Source: an uncultured Rhodospirillales bacterium
Lineage (GTDB): Bacteria > Pseudomonadota > Alphaproteobacteria > Reyranellales > Reyranellaceae
Length of the DNA: 40,256 nt
Direction: 5' to 3'
NCBI GenBank assembly: GCA_945957125.1
Contig: CAMFJT010000020.1
Location: forward strand, 1 to 40,256
Of this stretch, positions 1 through 9,165 are shown piece by piece (the stretch's first letter is position 1; every line of letters begins with the position of its first letter). Below the pieces are notes generated by a model. The model saw only the letters and a program-made list of their open reading frames with translations. It was not told where the DNA came from and made no database searches. A program made the translations under genes and the position numbers.

Positions 1-79
1 GAACGCCCCCCGGGCCCCGGGTGACTATGGCACGCTCACAACCCCCCGGCGCCCGGCGGGTCGTCGTGGCACCTCCACC

Positions 80-95
80 CCCGGCCTGGGCCGGG
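80..95 (-). terminator. GC hairpin downstream of dctM
   Basis: A perfect 7-bp stem (CCCGGCC / GGCCGGG) with a 2-nt loop lies about 47 nt beyond the dctM stop in the direction of transcription. No T-run follows, so it is at best a weak or factor-assisted terminator. The rest of 1-141 holds only GC-rich sequence, including another palindrome near 9-21, and no coding signal I can support. Confidence 0.25.
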
Positions 96-141
96 ATGAG
101 CAGGTCCCTCGACGACGCTCGGGACGACGGAAGATGCGACG

Positions 142-1425
142 TCACTTGATCAGCCCGGCGCTCCTCGGCAGGAACAGCGAGATGTCGGGGAAGACGATGA
201 TCAGGATCAGCCCGACCAGCAGCGCCATCACGTACGGCATGTAGGAGCGCCAGTGCTGGCCGACCGAGAGGTTGGCGAAGCGCAGCGCCATCAGCAGGCC
301 GACGCCCATCGGCGGCAGGAACAGGCCGATGCCGACCGCCGCGGTCTGCACGATGTTGAAGTGGATGGGGTCGATTCCCATCTTTTCCGCGATCGGGAAC
401 ACGACCGGGATCAGCACCACCGCGGCCGGCAGGCCCTCCAGCACCATGCCGAACATCATGGTGATCAGCGCCGTCGCCAGCAGGAACAGCCAGTGCTGCG
501 AACGCAGCGGTTCCAGCACATGGGCGAGCAGCGCGGGCACGCCCGACACGCCCATCAGGTACTGGAACACCGAGGCGACGGCGAGCAGGAACACCACCGA
601 CGCGGTGAGGATCGCGCTGTCGTAGGCGAGGCGGCCCATCGCGGCCCAGCTCACGTTGCGATAGTAGAGCTTGGCGGCGAGGAAGCCGTAGCCCGCCACC
701 ACCGCACCGGCCTCCGTCGCGGTGAAGATGCCGAGGAAGAAGCCGCCCAGGATCACGATCGGGATGACCAGCGGCACCGCGGCGCTCCTGCCTGTCCGGA
801 AGATCAGCTCGAGGCTCGGCTTTCCGTCGGCCGGCCAGTCGTATTTCCGCGCGCGAAACCAGACCAGCACCATCAGGCAGACCATGATGGTCGCCGCCGG
901 CACGAAGCCCGCGAGGAACAGCGCGACGGCCGAGGTGTTGGTCACCTGCGCGATCACGATCATGAAGATGGCCGGCGGCACCAGCATGCCCATCGCCGTG
1001 CCGGCGGCGATCAGCGAGGCGGAGTCCTCGCGCTTGTAGCCGGCCTTGGTGAGCGGCGGCATCAGGGTCGAGCCGAGCGCGGAGACCTCCGCCATCTTCG
1101 AGCCGCAGATGTCGGAGAAGAAATAAGCGACCACGATCACCGACATGCCGAGCCCGCCCTTGACCCAGCCGACCAGGGCGCGGGCGAAATCGACCAGCGC
1201 GTGGCTCATGCCGCATTTCTCCATCAGGCCGCCGGCGAAGACGAAGGCGGGGATGGCGAGCAGCACCCAGCTCTGCGAGCCGGACACCATGCTGGAGGAC
1301 AGGACCTGCAGGTCGTAGCCGCCGAGATAGAGGCCGGCCACGCCCGAGACGCCGAGCGCGAAGACGATCGGCATGGAGAACAGGATCAGGACGACGAACA
1401 GCGCCGCGACGAAGAGCAGAAGCAT
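142..1425 (-). CDS. dctM: TRAP transporter large permease (DctM family)
   Basis: This is the 427-residue large membrane subunit of a tripartite ATP-independent periplasmic transporter, the ion-driven channel for an organic acid or similar small solute in the inner membrane. The protein starts MLLLFVAALFVVLILFSMPI and is hydrophobic throughout, with the usual dozen or so membrane segments. Family-type stretches include FSDICGSKMAEVSALGSTLM and GTAMGMLVPPAIFMIVIAQV. The frame is open further upstream, but those extra residues are Arg/Pro-rich and lie inside dctQ. The chosen ATG shares one base with the dctQ stop (TGATG), typical of coupled TRAP membrane subunits. Length fits the family norm of about 425-430. 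Substrate cannot be read from sequence. Confidence 0.93.
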   Translation of the reverse strand: MLLLFVAALFVVLILFSMPIVFALGVSGVAGLYLGGYDLQVLSSSMVSGSQSWVLLAIPAFVFAGGLMEKCGMSHALVDFARALVGWVKGGLGMSVIVVAYFFSDICGSKMAEVSALGSTLMPPLTKAGYKREDSASLIAAGTAMGMLVPPAIFMIVIAQVTNTSAVALFLAGFVPAATIMVCLMVLVWFRARKYDWPADGKPSLELIFRTGRSAAVPLVIPIVILGGFFLGIFTATEAGAVVAGYGFLAAKLYYRNVSWAAMGRLAYDSAILTASVVFLLAVASVFQYLMGVSGVPALLAHVLEPLRSQHWLFLLATALITMMFGMVLEGLPAAVVLIPVVFPIAEKMGIDPIHFNIVQTAAVGIGLFLPPMGVGLLMALRFANLSVGQHWRSYMPYVMALLVGLILIIVFPDISLFLPRSAGLIK

Positions 1426-1925
1426 CAGTGCACGGCGTCCAGATCGATAGGGGGCGGCGAGACGATCATGGAGATGGCGTAGATCACCAGCAGGACGCCG
1501 CCCACCACCACCGAGGCGTAGAGCACGGCGAGGTTGATCTCCAGTCCCGGCGTGACGAGCGTGCGGTTGAGCAGGCAAAGCTTGACGCCGTACCAGGCCG
1601 CGATCGCGCCGACGCCGGCGATCAGCACGTGATGGATGCGCTCCACCGTCGCCTGCGCCTTGCGCGACCAGTTGTGCGTCAGCACGTGCAGGGTGAAGTG
1701 GTTGCGCTCGCGCACGCCGATCGCCGCGCCGATCAGGGTGAGCCAGGCCAGCATCATCTCGCCGACCTCCTCGACCCAGGTGAAGCGGATCGGGTCCATG
1801 TCGAGCCAGTCGGTGACCTCGATCATGACGTAGCGCAGGAACACGCCGATCAGCAGGTTGACGATCGCCGCGACCAGCAACAGCGCGACGACGACCTTGG
1901 GGATGTTCGCGACGAAGCGGGCCAC
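1425..1925 (-). CDS. dctQ: TRAP transporter small permease (DctQ family)
   Basis: The 166-residue small membrane subunit pairs with DctM in the inner membrane. Four hydrophobic helices are visible at about residues 8-30, 50-70, 90-112 and 130-155. The motif EEVGEMMLAWLTLIGAAIGV followed by R-E-R-N-H-F matches the DctQ core, with the usual polar RxxxH element after the second helix. Translation appears to start at GTG (MARFVANIPKVVVALLLV), 4 nt after the dctP stop, so the three genes form a tight operon dctP-dctQ-dctM. I see no strong Shine-Dalgarno sequence, which fits translational coupling. Confidence 0.9.
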   Translation of the reverse strand: MARFVANIPKVVVALLLVAAIVNLLIGVFLRYVMIEVTDWLDMDPIRFTWVEEVGEMMLAWLTLIGAAIGVRERNHFTLHVLTHNWSRKAQATVERIHHVLIAGVGAIAAWYGVKLCLLNRTLVTPGLEINLAVLYASVVVGGVLLVIYAISMIVSPPPIDLDAVH

Positions 1926-1929
1926 CCCG

Positions 1930-2964
1930 TCAGGCCTTCACGCTCTCGATCTCGTCCCACAGCGCACCGAACTGCGTCTTGTAGGCCGGCCAGATCTTCT
2001 GCTGCGCGATCTTCTTGAAGTCCTCGACCTTGGCCTCGACCACGGTCATGCCCTTGGGCTCGAGTTCCTTCTTCGCCGCGGCGACATTGTCGACCGACTC
2101 GGTGGCCTCGCGGATCTTGCCCTGCGCCTCGCGGCTGGTGTCGAGCAGCAGCTTCTTGTGTCCGTCGGAGAGGCTCTCCCACACGCCGAGATTCATGCAG
2201 CTCAAGGTCGGGCCGTAATTGTGAAAGGTCATCGAGCAGTATTTCGAGACCTCGTAGATCTTGAGCGCGACCATGTTCACGATCGGCAGGTCGCCGCCGT
2301 CGATCACGCCCTGCTTGGCCGCCGAGATCACCTCGCCCCAGGCCATCGGGACGGCATTGCCGCCCAGCCCGTTGATCGTGTCGCCGAACACCTTGGCCTG
2401 CTGCACGCGGATCTTGGCGCCGCGCAGGTCGCGCGGCTCGGCGATCGCCTTCTTCGACGTCCAGAAATGCCGGAAGCCGTAGTCGAAGAAGCACATGGTC
2501 TTGACCTTGTACTTTTCCTGGAACTGCTTATCGAGCTTGTCGCCGATCGCGCCGTTGAACATCTTGTAGGCCTGCTCGTAGCTCTGCACGAGGTACGGCA
2601 CGAGGAAGGCGCCCATCTCGGGGAAGATCGTGGCGGCCGCGCCGGCCGGGCTGCCCATCGCGATGTTGCCCGACTTCACCGCGTTCATGATCTCGAGCTC
2701 CTTGCTGAGCAGGGTCGAGCCGAAGAACTGCATGTCGAGCTCGCCGTTCGAGCGCTTGCGCACCTCCTGCGCCTGCCAGTCGAAGGCGACCGCCGCCGAT
2801 TCGGGCACGGCGTTGATGTGCGCGAAGACCAGCTTCTTGGCCTCGGCGCGCGCGATGGTCGGCGCCACGCCCGATGCGAGGATGGCGGCCATCCCGCCCG
2901 TCACCAGGCTGCGCCGGCGCACGGCCACGAGGTTGCGGCTGCTCGGTCTCATGATCGTCGTCAT
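1930..2964 (-). CDS. dctP: TRAP transporter substrate-binding protein (DctP family)
   Basis: This is the periplasmic solute receptor (344 aa) of the TRAP operon. The N-terminus has an RRRSL twin-arginine-like motif, a hydrophobic stretch and an AxA cleavage site (ARAEA), so export by Tat or Sec is expected. The DctP core is clear: the conserved arginine in LRGAKIRVQQAKVF, then GEVISAAKQGVIDGGDLPI. The start has a good ribosome site (GGGAGG, 5 nt before ATG); an internal ATG four codons on is possible. It lies downstream of the D-aminoacylase and LysE relic on the same strand, so an N-acyl-amino acid or organic acid ligand is a reasonable but untested inference. Confidence 0.92.
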   Translation of the reverse strand: MTTIMRPSSRNLVAVRRRSLVTGGMAAILASGVAPTIARAEAKKLVFAHINAVPESAAVAFDWQAQEVRKRSNGELDMQFFGSTLLSKELEIMNAVKSGNIAMGSPAGAAATIFPEMGAFLVPYLVQSYEQAYKMFNGAIGDKLDKQFQEKYKVKTMCFFDYGFRHFWTSKKAIAEPRDLRGAKIRVQQAKVFGDTINGLGGNAVPMAWGEVISAAKQGVIDGGDLPIVNMVALKIYEVSKYCSMTFHNYGPTLSCMNLGVWESLSDGHKKLLLDTSREAQGKIREATESVDNVAAAKKELEPKGMTVVEAKVEDFKKIAQQKIWPAYKTQFGALWDEIESVKA

Positions 2965-3024
2965 GGCGCCCTCCCAGGCGAATTGTTGGAGGGGAGCCTA
3001 TCGCGGCGGGAGCGCCGCCGGAAG

Positions 3025-3585
3025 CTACGGTCGATAGCGCAGCAGCGCGCAACCGAAGCCGGCGAAGATCACGCCGGTGACCCGGTTGAGCCGCCGTTGC
3101 CATACGGCCTGCTGGAGATAGCGGACGAGACCGCGCGAACTCAGTCCCAAAATCACGTAGGTGCAGGCTTCCACGGCGACGAACGTCGCCATGAGAAGAA
3201 GAAATTGCGGCACCCAGGGTGATTCGGCCGCGATGAATTGCGGGAAGAATGCTGCGGCAAAAACAAGCAGCTTCGGATTGCTGATGCCGACGAGAAAGCC
3301 GCCGCGAAAATGCGCAAAGCGGCTCGCCGTTCCGCCCGCCGATCCAATTGCAGCATATGTGATGTCGGCAACCGGCGCGCGCCACGCCTGGATGCCGAGC
3401 CAGATCAGGTAGGCGGCCCCGGCGTACTTCAACACCTCGAAGGCTGTGGGTACGGCGAGCATGAAGGCGCTGATGCCCGCGACCGAGGCGGTCAGCATCA
3501 TCGCCAGCGCCGACAGGCAGCCGGCCATGCCGGTCATCGCCGCGCCGAAGCCGAAGCGGATGCTGCGTGTGGTGACGTACAGCAC
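3025..3585 (-). CDS. LysE/RhtB family translocator, 5'-truncated
   Basis: The 186-residue product belongs to the LysE/RhtB amino-acid exporter family: the opening VLYVTTRSIRFGFGAAMTG, the core AYLIWLGIQAWRAP and GFLVGISNPKLLVFAAAFFP are diagnostic. It is odd in two ways. The first possible start (GTG) lies inside the conserved motif: codons just upstream still read A-L-G-P-N-V, the family's (P)GPN signature, but beyond that the frame runs out of homology at the end of the amidohydrolase gene with no start codon or ribosome site. About 20 residues of helix 1 are therefore missing. Second, codons in 3150-3350 are visibly AT-richer than neighbours. It may be a decaying transferred gene; expression is doubtful. 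Confidence 0.7.
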   Translation of the reverse strand: MLYVTTRSIRFGFGAAMTGMAGCLSALAMMLTASVAGISAFMLAVPTAFEVLKYAGAAYLIWLGIQAWRAPVADITYAAIGSAGGTASRFAHFRGGFLVGISNPKLLVFAAAFFPQFIAAESPWVPQFLLLMATFVAVEACTYVILGLSSRGLVRYLQQAVWQRRLNRVTGVIFAGFGCALLRYRP

Positions 3586-3604
3586 GTTCGGTCCCAGCGC
3601 AGAG

Positions 3605-5326
3605 TCACTGCGCGGCCATCGCCAGGGTGTGGGCGCCCTGCGAGGTGTTGAAGCGGTCGAGCACGTGGCCGGGGCCCTTGTCGTGCTTGACGTAGTCCTT
3701 GCCGTCGAAGGTCATGACGCCGTTGCAGAACACGCCGTGCACGCCGGTCGGGCGGCGGATGGTGCGGCGGCCGCCGCCCGGCAGGTCGGCGACGCGCTCG
3801 GCCGGCGAGACGCCGACGGTCGCGGCATCGAACAGCAGCAGGTCGGCCTGCGCGCCGACGGCGATACGGCCGCGGTTCTGGATGCCATAGAGGTCGGCGG
3901 GATGCGAGGTCAGGCGGCGGATGCCCTCGGCGATATCGAAGTCGCCGCGCTCGCGCACCCAGCGCGCGAGGAAATGCAGCCCGAAGCCTGCGTCGCACAT
4001 ATAGATCAGGTGCGCGCCGGCATCGGACAGCGCCACGACGCCCGCCTCGTGCTTCAGCAGCCGGGCCACGCCGTCGTCGCCGACGTTGAGGAAGCGGCCG
4101 AGGAAGGCGGTCTCCAGATCCTCGTCGAGCGCCAGGTCGAGCATCACGTCGAGCGGATCGCGGCCCTCGCTCGCGGCGATCTCGGAGACGTAGCGGTTGA
4201 CGTACTTCGCGTTGGCCGGCTTGTGCGCCACCGCCACCATCACGCGATGCCAGTCGCCCTGGAAGATCATGCCGGGCCGCGGGTTGCGCGCATTCTCGCG
4301 GAACTGGGCGCGCCAGGACGCGTCGCGGAACACCGTCTTGAGCTGCTCCGGCGTATAGGCCTTGATCGGATCGAACGCCGGATGGCTGTAGAACGGATAG
4401 GCGTTGGCCATCGTGAAGTCGAAGCTGAGCGGCTGGCAGGGGATCTGGACATAGAGCCCGTTGCCGCGCCGGATCGCCGCCGCGCAGTCGTCGAAGATGC
4501 GCAGCGAGCGCGCCGGATCCTGCTCGTTGTACATCGCCATGCCGGTGCCCTGGAAAAACGGCCGGCCGTACCTGGCGGCCATCGGCTCCAGCTCCTGCGG
4601 CGTCTTCACGCCGGAGGCGATGGCGACCACGCCCTTGCCGCGCGGACCCATCGCGCCGACCAGCGCGTCGAGCTCCTCCATCGGCGCGATGGTCGAAGGC
4701 ATCGGCACGCCGCCGAAGCCCGAATGGTTGAGCGAGTAGGACGCGCCGAGCCCGATCGCGCCGTTGGCCATGGCGTCGGCGACCATCGCCTTCATCCTGG
4801 CGAGTTCCTCGGGCGTGGCGTCCTTGCGCTGCGAGGCGGCTTCGCCCATCACCGCGGTGCGGATGGTCGAATGGCCGGCCAGCACGGCCACGTTGGCGTA
4901 GGGCGCGCGGCGGCGCAGCATCGCCATGTAGTCGCCGAAGCTCTCGAAGTCCCACGCGATGCCGGTGCGCAGCGCGTCGAGGTCCATGCCTTCGACGACA
5001 GACAGGTTGCGGATGACCAGGTCGCGGCCGGCCGGCGTCGCCGGCACGATGCCGAAGCCGCAATTGCCCATCACCGCCGTGGTGACGCCGAGCGACGGCG
5101 AGGGCGAGAGTGTGGAATCCCACGTCACCTGCGCGTCGTAATGGGTGTGCACGTCGACGATGCCGGGCGAGAGCGTCAGCCCGCCGGCGTCGATCGTCTG
5201 CGCACCGCCGCCCTTGATATCCCCGATCGCCTCGATGCGGCCATCCTTGACCGCCACGTCGGCGCGTCGCGGCGCGTTGCCCAGTCCGTCGACGACGGTC
5301 GCGCCGCGGATCACCAGATCGGTCAT
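3605..5326 (-). CDS. N-acyl-D-amino-acid deacylase family amidohydrolase
   Basis: This 573-residue protein belongs to the metal-dependent D-aminoacylase branch of the amidohydrolase superfamily, which hydrolyses N-acyl-D-amino acids and related amides. Visible elements are the HTHYD motif (His60, His62, Asp64), the family-specific cysteine in MGNCGFG (Cys89), GHS at 151-153, NHSG at 200-203 and the C-terminal catalytic aspartate in SDAGAH (Asp435, His439). There is no signal peptide, so it is cytoplasmic. It starts with ATG after a strong GAAGGAGG ribosome site buried in the 3' end of maeB (3-nt gap), so the two are probably cotranscribed. The downstream TRAP operon could import its substrate. 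Exact substrate is unknown; dihydropyrimidinase-like activity is less likely. Confidence 0.85.
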   Translation of the reverse strand: MTDLVIRGATVVDGLGNAPRRADVAVKDGRIEAIGDIKGGGAQTIDAGGLTLSPGIVDVHTHYDAQVTWDSTLSPSPSLGVTTAVMGNCGFGIVPATPAGRDLVIRNLSVVEGMDLDALRTGIAWDFESFGDYMAMLRRRAPYANVAVLAGHSTIRTAVMGEAASQRKDATPEELARMKAMVADAMANGAIGLGASYSLNHSGFGGVPMPSTIAPMEELDALVGAMGPRGKGVVAIASGVKTPQELEPMAARYGRPFFQGTGMAMYNEQDPARSLRIFDDCAAAIRRGNGLYVQIPCQPLSFDFTMANAYPFYSHPAFDPIKAYTPEQLKTVFRDASWRAQFRENARNPRPGMIFQGDWHRVMVAVAHKPANAKYVNRYVSEIAASEGRDPLDVMLDLALDEDLETAFLGRFLNVGDDGVARLLKHEAGVVALSDAGAHLIYMCDAGFGLHFLARWVRERGDFDIAEGIRRLTSHPADLYGIQNRGRIAVGAQADLLLFDAATVGVSPAERVADLPGGGRRTIRRPTGVHGVFCNGVMTFDGKDYVKHDKGPGHVLDRFNTSQGAHTLAMAAQ

Positions 5327-5329
5327 GGC

Positions 5330-7630
5330 CTACCTCCTTCGGGCGAGCGCGCCATAGGCGGCGAGCGCTGCATGGTTGACGAGGTCGCTGACGGTCGCGC
5401 CCATCTGCACGATCTGCACCGGCTTGGCGAGGCCGTCGATCACCGGGCCGATCACCGTCACGCCGCCCAGGCTCTGCATCAGGCGCGAGGAGATGTGGGC
5501 GGAATGCAGGCCCGGCATCACCAGCACGTTGGCCGGCCCGGTAAGGCGGGTGAACGGATAGGTCGATTTCAGCAGCTCGAAATCGAGCGCCATGTCGGCC
5601 TGCATCTCGCCGTCGTATTCGAAGTCGACCTCCTCGGCGTCGAGGATGCGGATCGCCTTGCGGATGCGGTCGATGCGCTCGATCTCGCGGCTGCCGAAGT
5701 TGGAGAACGAGGCGAAGGCGATGCGCGGATCGTGGCCCATGGTGCGGGCGTTCTTGGCCATCTGCTTGGCGATCGCCGCGAGCTGCTCGGGCGACGGCGT
5801 CTCGTTGATCGCTGTGTCGGCCAGGAACACCGTGCCGTGCCGGGCCACGATGATCGAATAGCCCATCGCGACCTTGTTGGGCTCGACGTTGATCACGCGC
5901 TTCACGTCCGCATAGCATTCGGGGAAGCGCCGCGTGATGCCGGTCACCATGCCGTCGGCATCGCCCAGCGCCACCATGCAGGCGCCGAACACGTTGCGGC
6001 CCTGGTTGACCATGCGCTGCACGTCGCGGTGCAGGTAGCCGTCGCGCTGCAGCCGCTTGTAGACCAGCTCGGTATAAGGCGCGTTCTTGGTCGAGAGCCG
6101 CGCATTGTGGATTTCCAGGCCCGAGGTGTCGTTGATGCCGAGCGACTTCATGGTCTCGCGCACCTGCTCCTCGCGGCCGATCAGGATCGGCGTGCCGTAG
6201 CCGTTGTCGCGGAACACGATCGCGGCGCGGATCGTGCGCTCCTCCTCGCCCTCGGCGAAGACGATGCGCTGCGGGTTGGCCTTAACCTGCTCGAACAGGC
6301 TCTGCAGCCAGTGGCTGGTCGGATCGAGGCGGCCCGACAGTGCGCGCCGGTACTCGTCCATGTCCGGGATGTGGCGCCGCGCGACGCCGGAATCCATCGC
6401 CGCCTGCGCCACCGCCGACGACACCGCCGAGATCAACCGCGGGTCGAACGGCACCGGCACGACGTAGTCGGGCCCGTAGCGCAGCCGGCGGCCGGAATAG
6501 GCGCGGTCGACCTCGTCGGGCACGTCCTCGCGCGCGAGCTTGGCCAGCGCCTCGGCGGCGGCGACCTTCATCTCCTCGTTGATGGTGCGGGCGCGCACGT
6601 CGAGCGCGCCGCGGAAGATGTAGGGGAAGCCCAGCACGTTGTTGATCTGGTTGGCGTAGTCGCTGCGCCCGGTGGCCACGATGGCGTCGGAGCGCACCGC
6701 GCGCACGTCCTCGGGCGTGATCTCGGGATCGGGATTGGCCATGGCGAAGATGATCGGCCGGTCGGCCATCGACGCCACCATCGCCTTGGTCACCGCACCC
6801 TTGACCGACAGGCCGAAGAACACGTCGGCGCCCTTCATCGCGTCCTCGAGCGTGCGCGCCTTGGTGCGCACGGCATGGGCGCTCTTCCACTGGTTCATGC
6901 CCTCGGTGCGGCCCTGGTAGATGACGCCCTTGGTGTCGACCAGGATGGCGTTCTCGTGCGGCATGCCCATCGCCTTGACGAGCTCGATGCAGGCGATCGA
7001 CGCGGCACCCGCGCCGTTCACCACCATCTTTATGTCCTTGAAGTTGCGGCCGGTGAGGTGCAGCGCGTTGATCAGGCCGGCGGCGGAGACGATGGCGGTG
7101 CCGTGCTGGTCGTCATGGAAGATCGGGATGTCCATCAGCTCGCGCAGGCGCTGCTCGATGATGAAGCATTCCGGCGCCTTGATGTCCTCGAGGTTGATGC
7201 CGCCGAAGGTCGGTCCGAGATAGCGCACGCAATTGACGAACTGGTCGACATCCTTGGTGTCGACCTCGAGGTCGATGCAGTCGACGTCGGCAAAGCGCTT
7301 GAACAGGACGGCCTTGCCCTCCATCACCGGCTTGCCGGCCAGCGCCCCGATGTCGCCCAGCCCCAGCACCGCGGTGCCGTTGGAGATCACCGCGACCAGG
7401 TTGCCGCGCACGGTGTAGTCGTAGGCGGTGTCGGGATTCTTGTGGATCTCGACGCAGGGCGCGGCCACGCCCGGCGAATAGGCGAGCGCCAGGTCGCGCT
7501 GCGTGACCAGCGGCTTGGAGGCGATGATCTCGATCTTCCCCGGCCGTCCGGTGCGATGCATGATCAGCGAATCGCCGTCGAGGTCGCCCATCTCGCTGTT
7601 GATTGCGGCTTCCGAGCCTTTGCTCGTCAT
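5330..7630 (-). CDS. maeB: NADP-dependent malic enzyme with phosphotransacetylase-like domain
   Basis: The enzyme oxidatively decarboxylates malate to pyruvate, supplying NADPH and pyruvate when cells grow on C4 acids or acetyl-CoA. At 766 residues it has the long bacterial MaeB architecture: malic N-domain ([11 protein letters not shown] near residue 50; [14 protein letters not shown] and [11 protein letters not shown] near 140-165), an NAD(P)-binding domain ([16 protein letters not shown]), and from about residue 430 a phosphate acetyl/butaryl-transferase-like domain ([15 protein letters not shown] onward), which in this family is regulatory rather than catalytic. It heads the minus-strand group leading to the amidohydrolase and TRAP genes, so malate-type substrates may be the link. 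Confidence 0.95.
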   Translation of the reverse strand: MTSKGSEAAINSEMGDLDGDSLIMHRTGRPGKIEIIASKPLVTQRDLALAYSPGVAAPCVEIHKNPDTAYDYTVRGNLVAVISNGTAVLGLGDIGALAGKPVMEGKAVLFKRFADVDCIDLEVDTKDVDQFVNCVRYLGPTFGGINLEDIKAPECFIIEQRLRELMDIPIFHDDQHGTAIVSAAGLINALHLTGRNFKDIKMVVNGAGAASIACIELVKAMGMPHENAILVDTKGVIYQGRTEGMNQWKSAHAVRTKARTLEDAMKGADVFFGLSVKGAVTKAMVASMADRPIIFAMANPDPEITPEDVRAVRSDAIVATGRSDYANQINNVLGFPYIFRGALDVRARTINEEMKVAAAEALAKLAREDVPDEVDRAYSGRRLRYGPDYVVPVPFDPRLISAVSSAVAQAAMDSGVARRHIPDMDEYRRALSGRLDPTSHWLQSLFEQVKANPQRIVFAEGEEERTIRAAIVFRDNGYGTPILIGREEQVRETMKSLGINDTSGLEIHNARLSTKNAPYTELVYKRLQRDGYLHRDVQRMVNQGRNVFGACMVALGDADGMVTGITRRFPECYADVKRVINVEPNKVAMGYSIIVARHGTVFLADTAINETPSPEQLAAIAKQMAKNARTMGHDPRIAFASFSNFGSREIERIDRIRKAIRILDAEEVDFEYDGEMQADMALDFELLKSTYPFTRLTGPANVLVMPGLHSAHISSRLMQSLGGVTVIGPVIDGLAKPVQIVQMGATVSDLVNHAALAAYGALARRR

Positions 7631-7669
7631 CGTTTCTCTCCCGATTGGGGGACCATATTGGCGGCAATC

Positions 7670-7693
7670 GACGGCCGGTGCCAGAAGGCCGTC
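7670..7693 (-). terminator. Hairpin between second TRAP locus and maeB
   Basis: GACGGCC and GGCCGTC form a 7-bp stem with a 10-nt loop, about 42 nt past the stop of the second dctM. No T-run follows. The same gap (7631-7734) carries a TAAAAT box at 7715-7720 on the minus strand that could be the maeB -10 element, but no matching -35 is visible. Confidence 0.25.
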
Positions 7694-7734
7694 CCGCGCT
7701 GCAACGTGGCTTCTATTTTACAGCGTGTCCCGCC

Positions 7735-9165
7735 CTATTCCGGCGCGGGAATCTTCAGCATGTCGTTGAATTTCCGGCGCGCCTCGTCGTCGTCGAGCTT
7801 GGTGGCGAGCGGCGGGGCGTCGAAGCCCCTGGGTTGCGCGAGGTGGGCGAGGCCGGGCAGCAGCACGACCAGCACGAGCACGATCGCTTGCGCGCCGAGA
7901 TAGGGTGCCAGCGCGCGGGCGAGCGGCCGTAACGGGGTCTTCTGCTCGGCGGCGCTGCGCGCCATCATCACGGCATAGCCGGTCGGGGGGATCAGGAACG
8001 AGGCCTGCAGGGCGAGCAAGGCCAGCACGGAGATCCAGATCGCGTCGGGCGCGCGGGTCAGCACCGGCGGCATGACGATCGGTACGATGACGAACACGAT
8101 CTCGAAGGCATCGAGAACGACGGCGGCGAGCGCGAACACGACCAGCACGGTGATCGCCGCGCCGGTGGGCCCGCCGGGCACGAGCTTCATCCAGGCATCG
8201 AGCAGCCGGTCCGTCCCGAAGGCGCGGAACAGCAGCGTGAAGGTCGTCGCGGCCACGAACAGGGCGAACAGGGCACCGCTGATCGCCATCGTGTCGCGCA
8301 GCACGGCGCCGAACGCGCCACCCTTGAGGCCGCCGCTCGACCAGCCGAACAGCAGCAGGGCGGTGGCGCCCATCGCGGCGGCCTCGACGGCATAGAAATA
8401 GCCCGCCGCGACGGCGGCCAGCAGGCCGATCACGAACGACGCCGCGAGGAGCGCCGTGGTCCATTCCGTCGCGCCGGGCCGGGCAGCGGTGCGTTGTGCG
8501 GGATGGCTGCGGCCGCTCATCCAGGCGACCAGCAGGCAGAGCAGCAGGAACAGGGCCGCGGGCACGAGGGCACCGCGGAAGATGTCCTGCGTATTGACGA
8601 TACGACCCATCGCCTTGGTGACGTTGGATGCCTCGGTATGGGCGCGCATCATGGCGTCGCCGAGCAGGATCAGCACGAGCGAGGGCGGGATCACGACGCC
8701 GAGCGTCGAGGCGACGCAGACCAGCGCCGTTCCCTCGGCGGGCGGCACGCCGTGCGCGGCGAGCCGGGGCGCGACGCTGCGCGCCAGCATGGCGACGCTG
8801 GCCCCGACCGAGCCGTTCATCGGCGCAAGCAGGGCGCCGAGGCCGAGCGTGGCCATCGCCGGCGCGCCGCCGCTCCTGCCGCCGAGCGCCACGCCGCATC
8901 GGAACAGCCGGTCGGCGAGCGGTAGCCGGTTGAGCAGGGCGCCCATGAAGACATAGAGCGGCAGGGCCTGCAGCAGGTCGGTCTCGAGCAGGCCGACGAT
9001 ACGGCTGGGCAGGGCGGTCAGGAGGCCGTAATCGACGGCGCCGCTGCAGACGCCGATCGCGGCGAACACGCCGGACACGCCCATCAGCACGGCGAAGGCC
9101 GGCAGGCCGGTCGCCAGCAGCGCGATCGCGACGGCGAGCAGCATCCACAGACCGGCCGTCTCCAT
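7735..9165 (-). CDS. TRAP transporter large permease (second locus)
   Basis: This is a 476-residue polytopic membrane protein of the DctM/CitT-like large-permease family. It starts METAGLWMLLAVAIALLATG and contains family elements such as ALPLYVFMGALLNRL, APMNGSVGASVAMLARSVAP and STLGVVIPPSLVLILLGDAM. It is about 45 residues longer than the permease at 142-1425 because of an enlarged loop near residues 175-240, as in the mannitol/chloroaromatic-type TRAP permeases. The ATG overlaps the upstream small-subunit stop by one base. The C-terminal tail after the last helix is charged and cytoplasmic. No substrate-binding gene is adjacent, so the ligand and receptor are unknown. Confidence 0.88.
   Translation of the reverse strand: METAGLWMLLAVAIALLATGLPAFAVLMGVSGVFAAIGVCSGAVDYGLLTALPSRIVGLLETDLLQALPLYVFMGALLNRLPLADRLFRCGVALGGRSGGAPAMATLGLGALLAPMNGSVGASVAMLARSVAPRLAAHGVPPAEGTALVCVASTLGVVIPPSLVLILLGDAMMRAHTEASNVTKAMGRIVNTQDIFRGALVPAALFLLLCLLVAWMSGRSHPAQRTAARPGATEWTTALLAASFVIGLLAAVAAGYFYAVEAAAMGATALLLFGWSSGGLKGGAFGAVLRDTMAISGALFALFVAATTFTLLFRAFGTDRLLDAWMKLVPGGPTGAAITVLVVFALAAVVLDAFEIVFVIVPIVMPPVLTRAPDAIWISVLALLALQASFLIPPTGYAVMMARSAAEQKTPLRPLARALAPYLGAQAIVLVLVVLLPGLAHLAQPRGFDAPPLATKLDDDEARRKFNDMLKIPAPE

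Noticed and set aside
1-141. Partial gene at the left window edge
   Set aside because: No frame shows family-like sequence; the stretch is GC-rich palindromes and looks intergenic.
3446-7903. A plus-strand open frame of nearly 1500 codons opposite maeB and the amidohydrolase
   Set aside because: Its translation is His/Arg/Ala/Asp-rich without any domain, and both opposite-strand genes are strongly conserved. It is a by-product of high GC at third codon positions.
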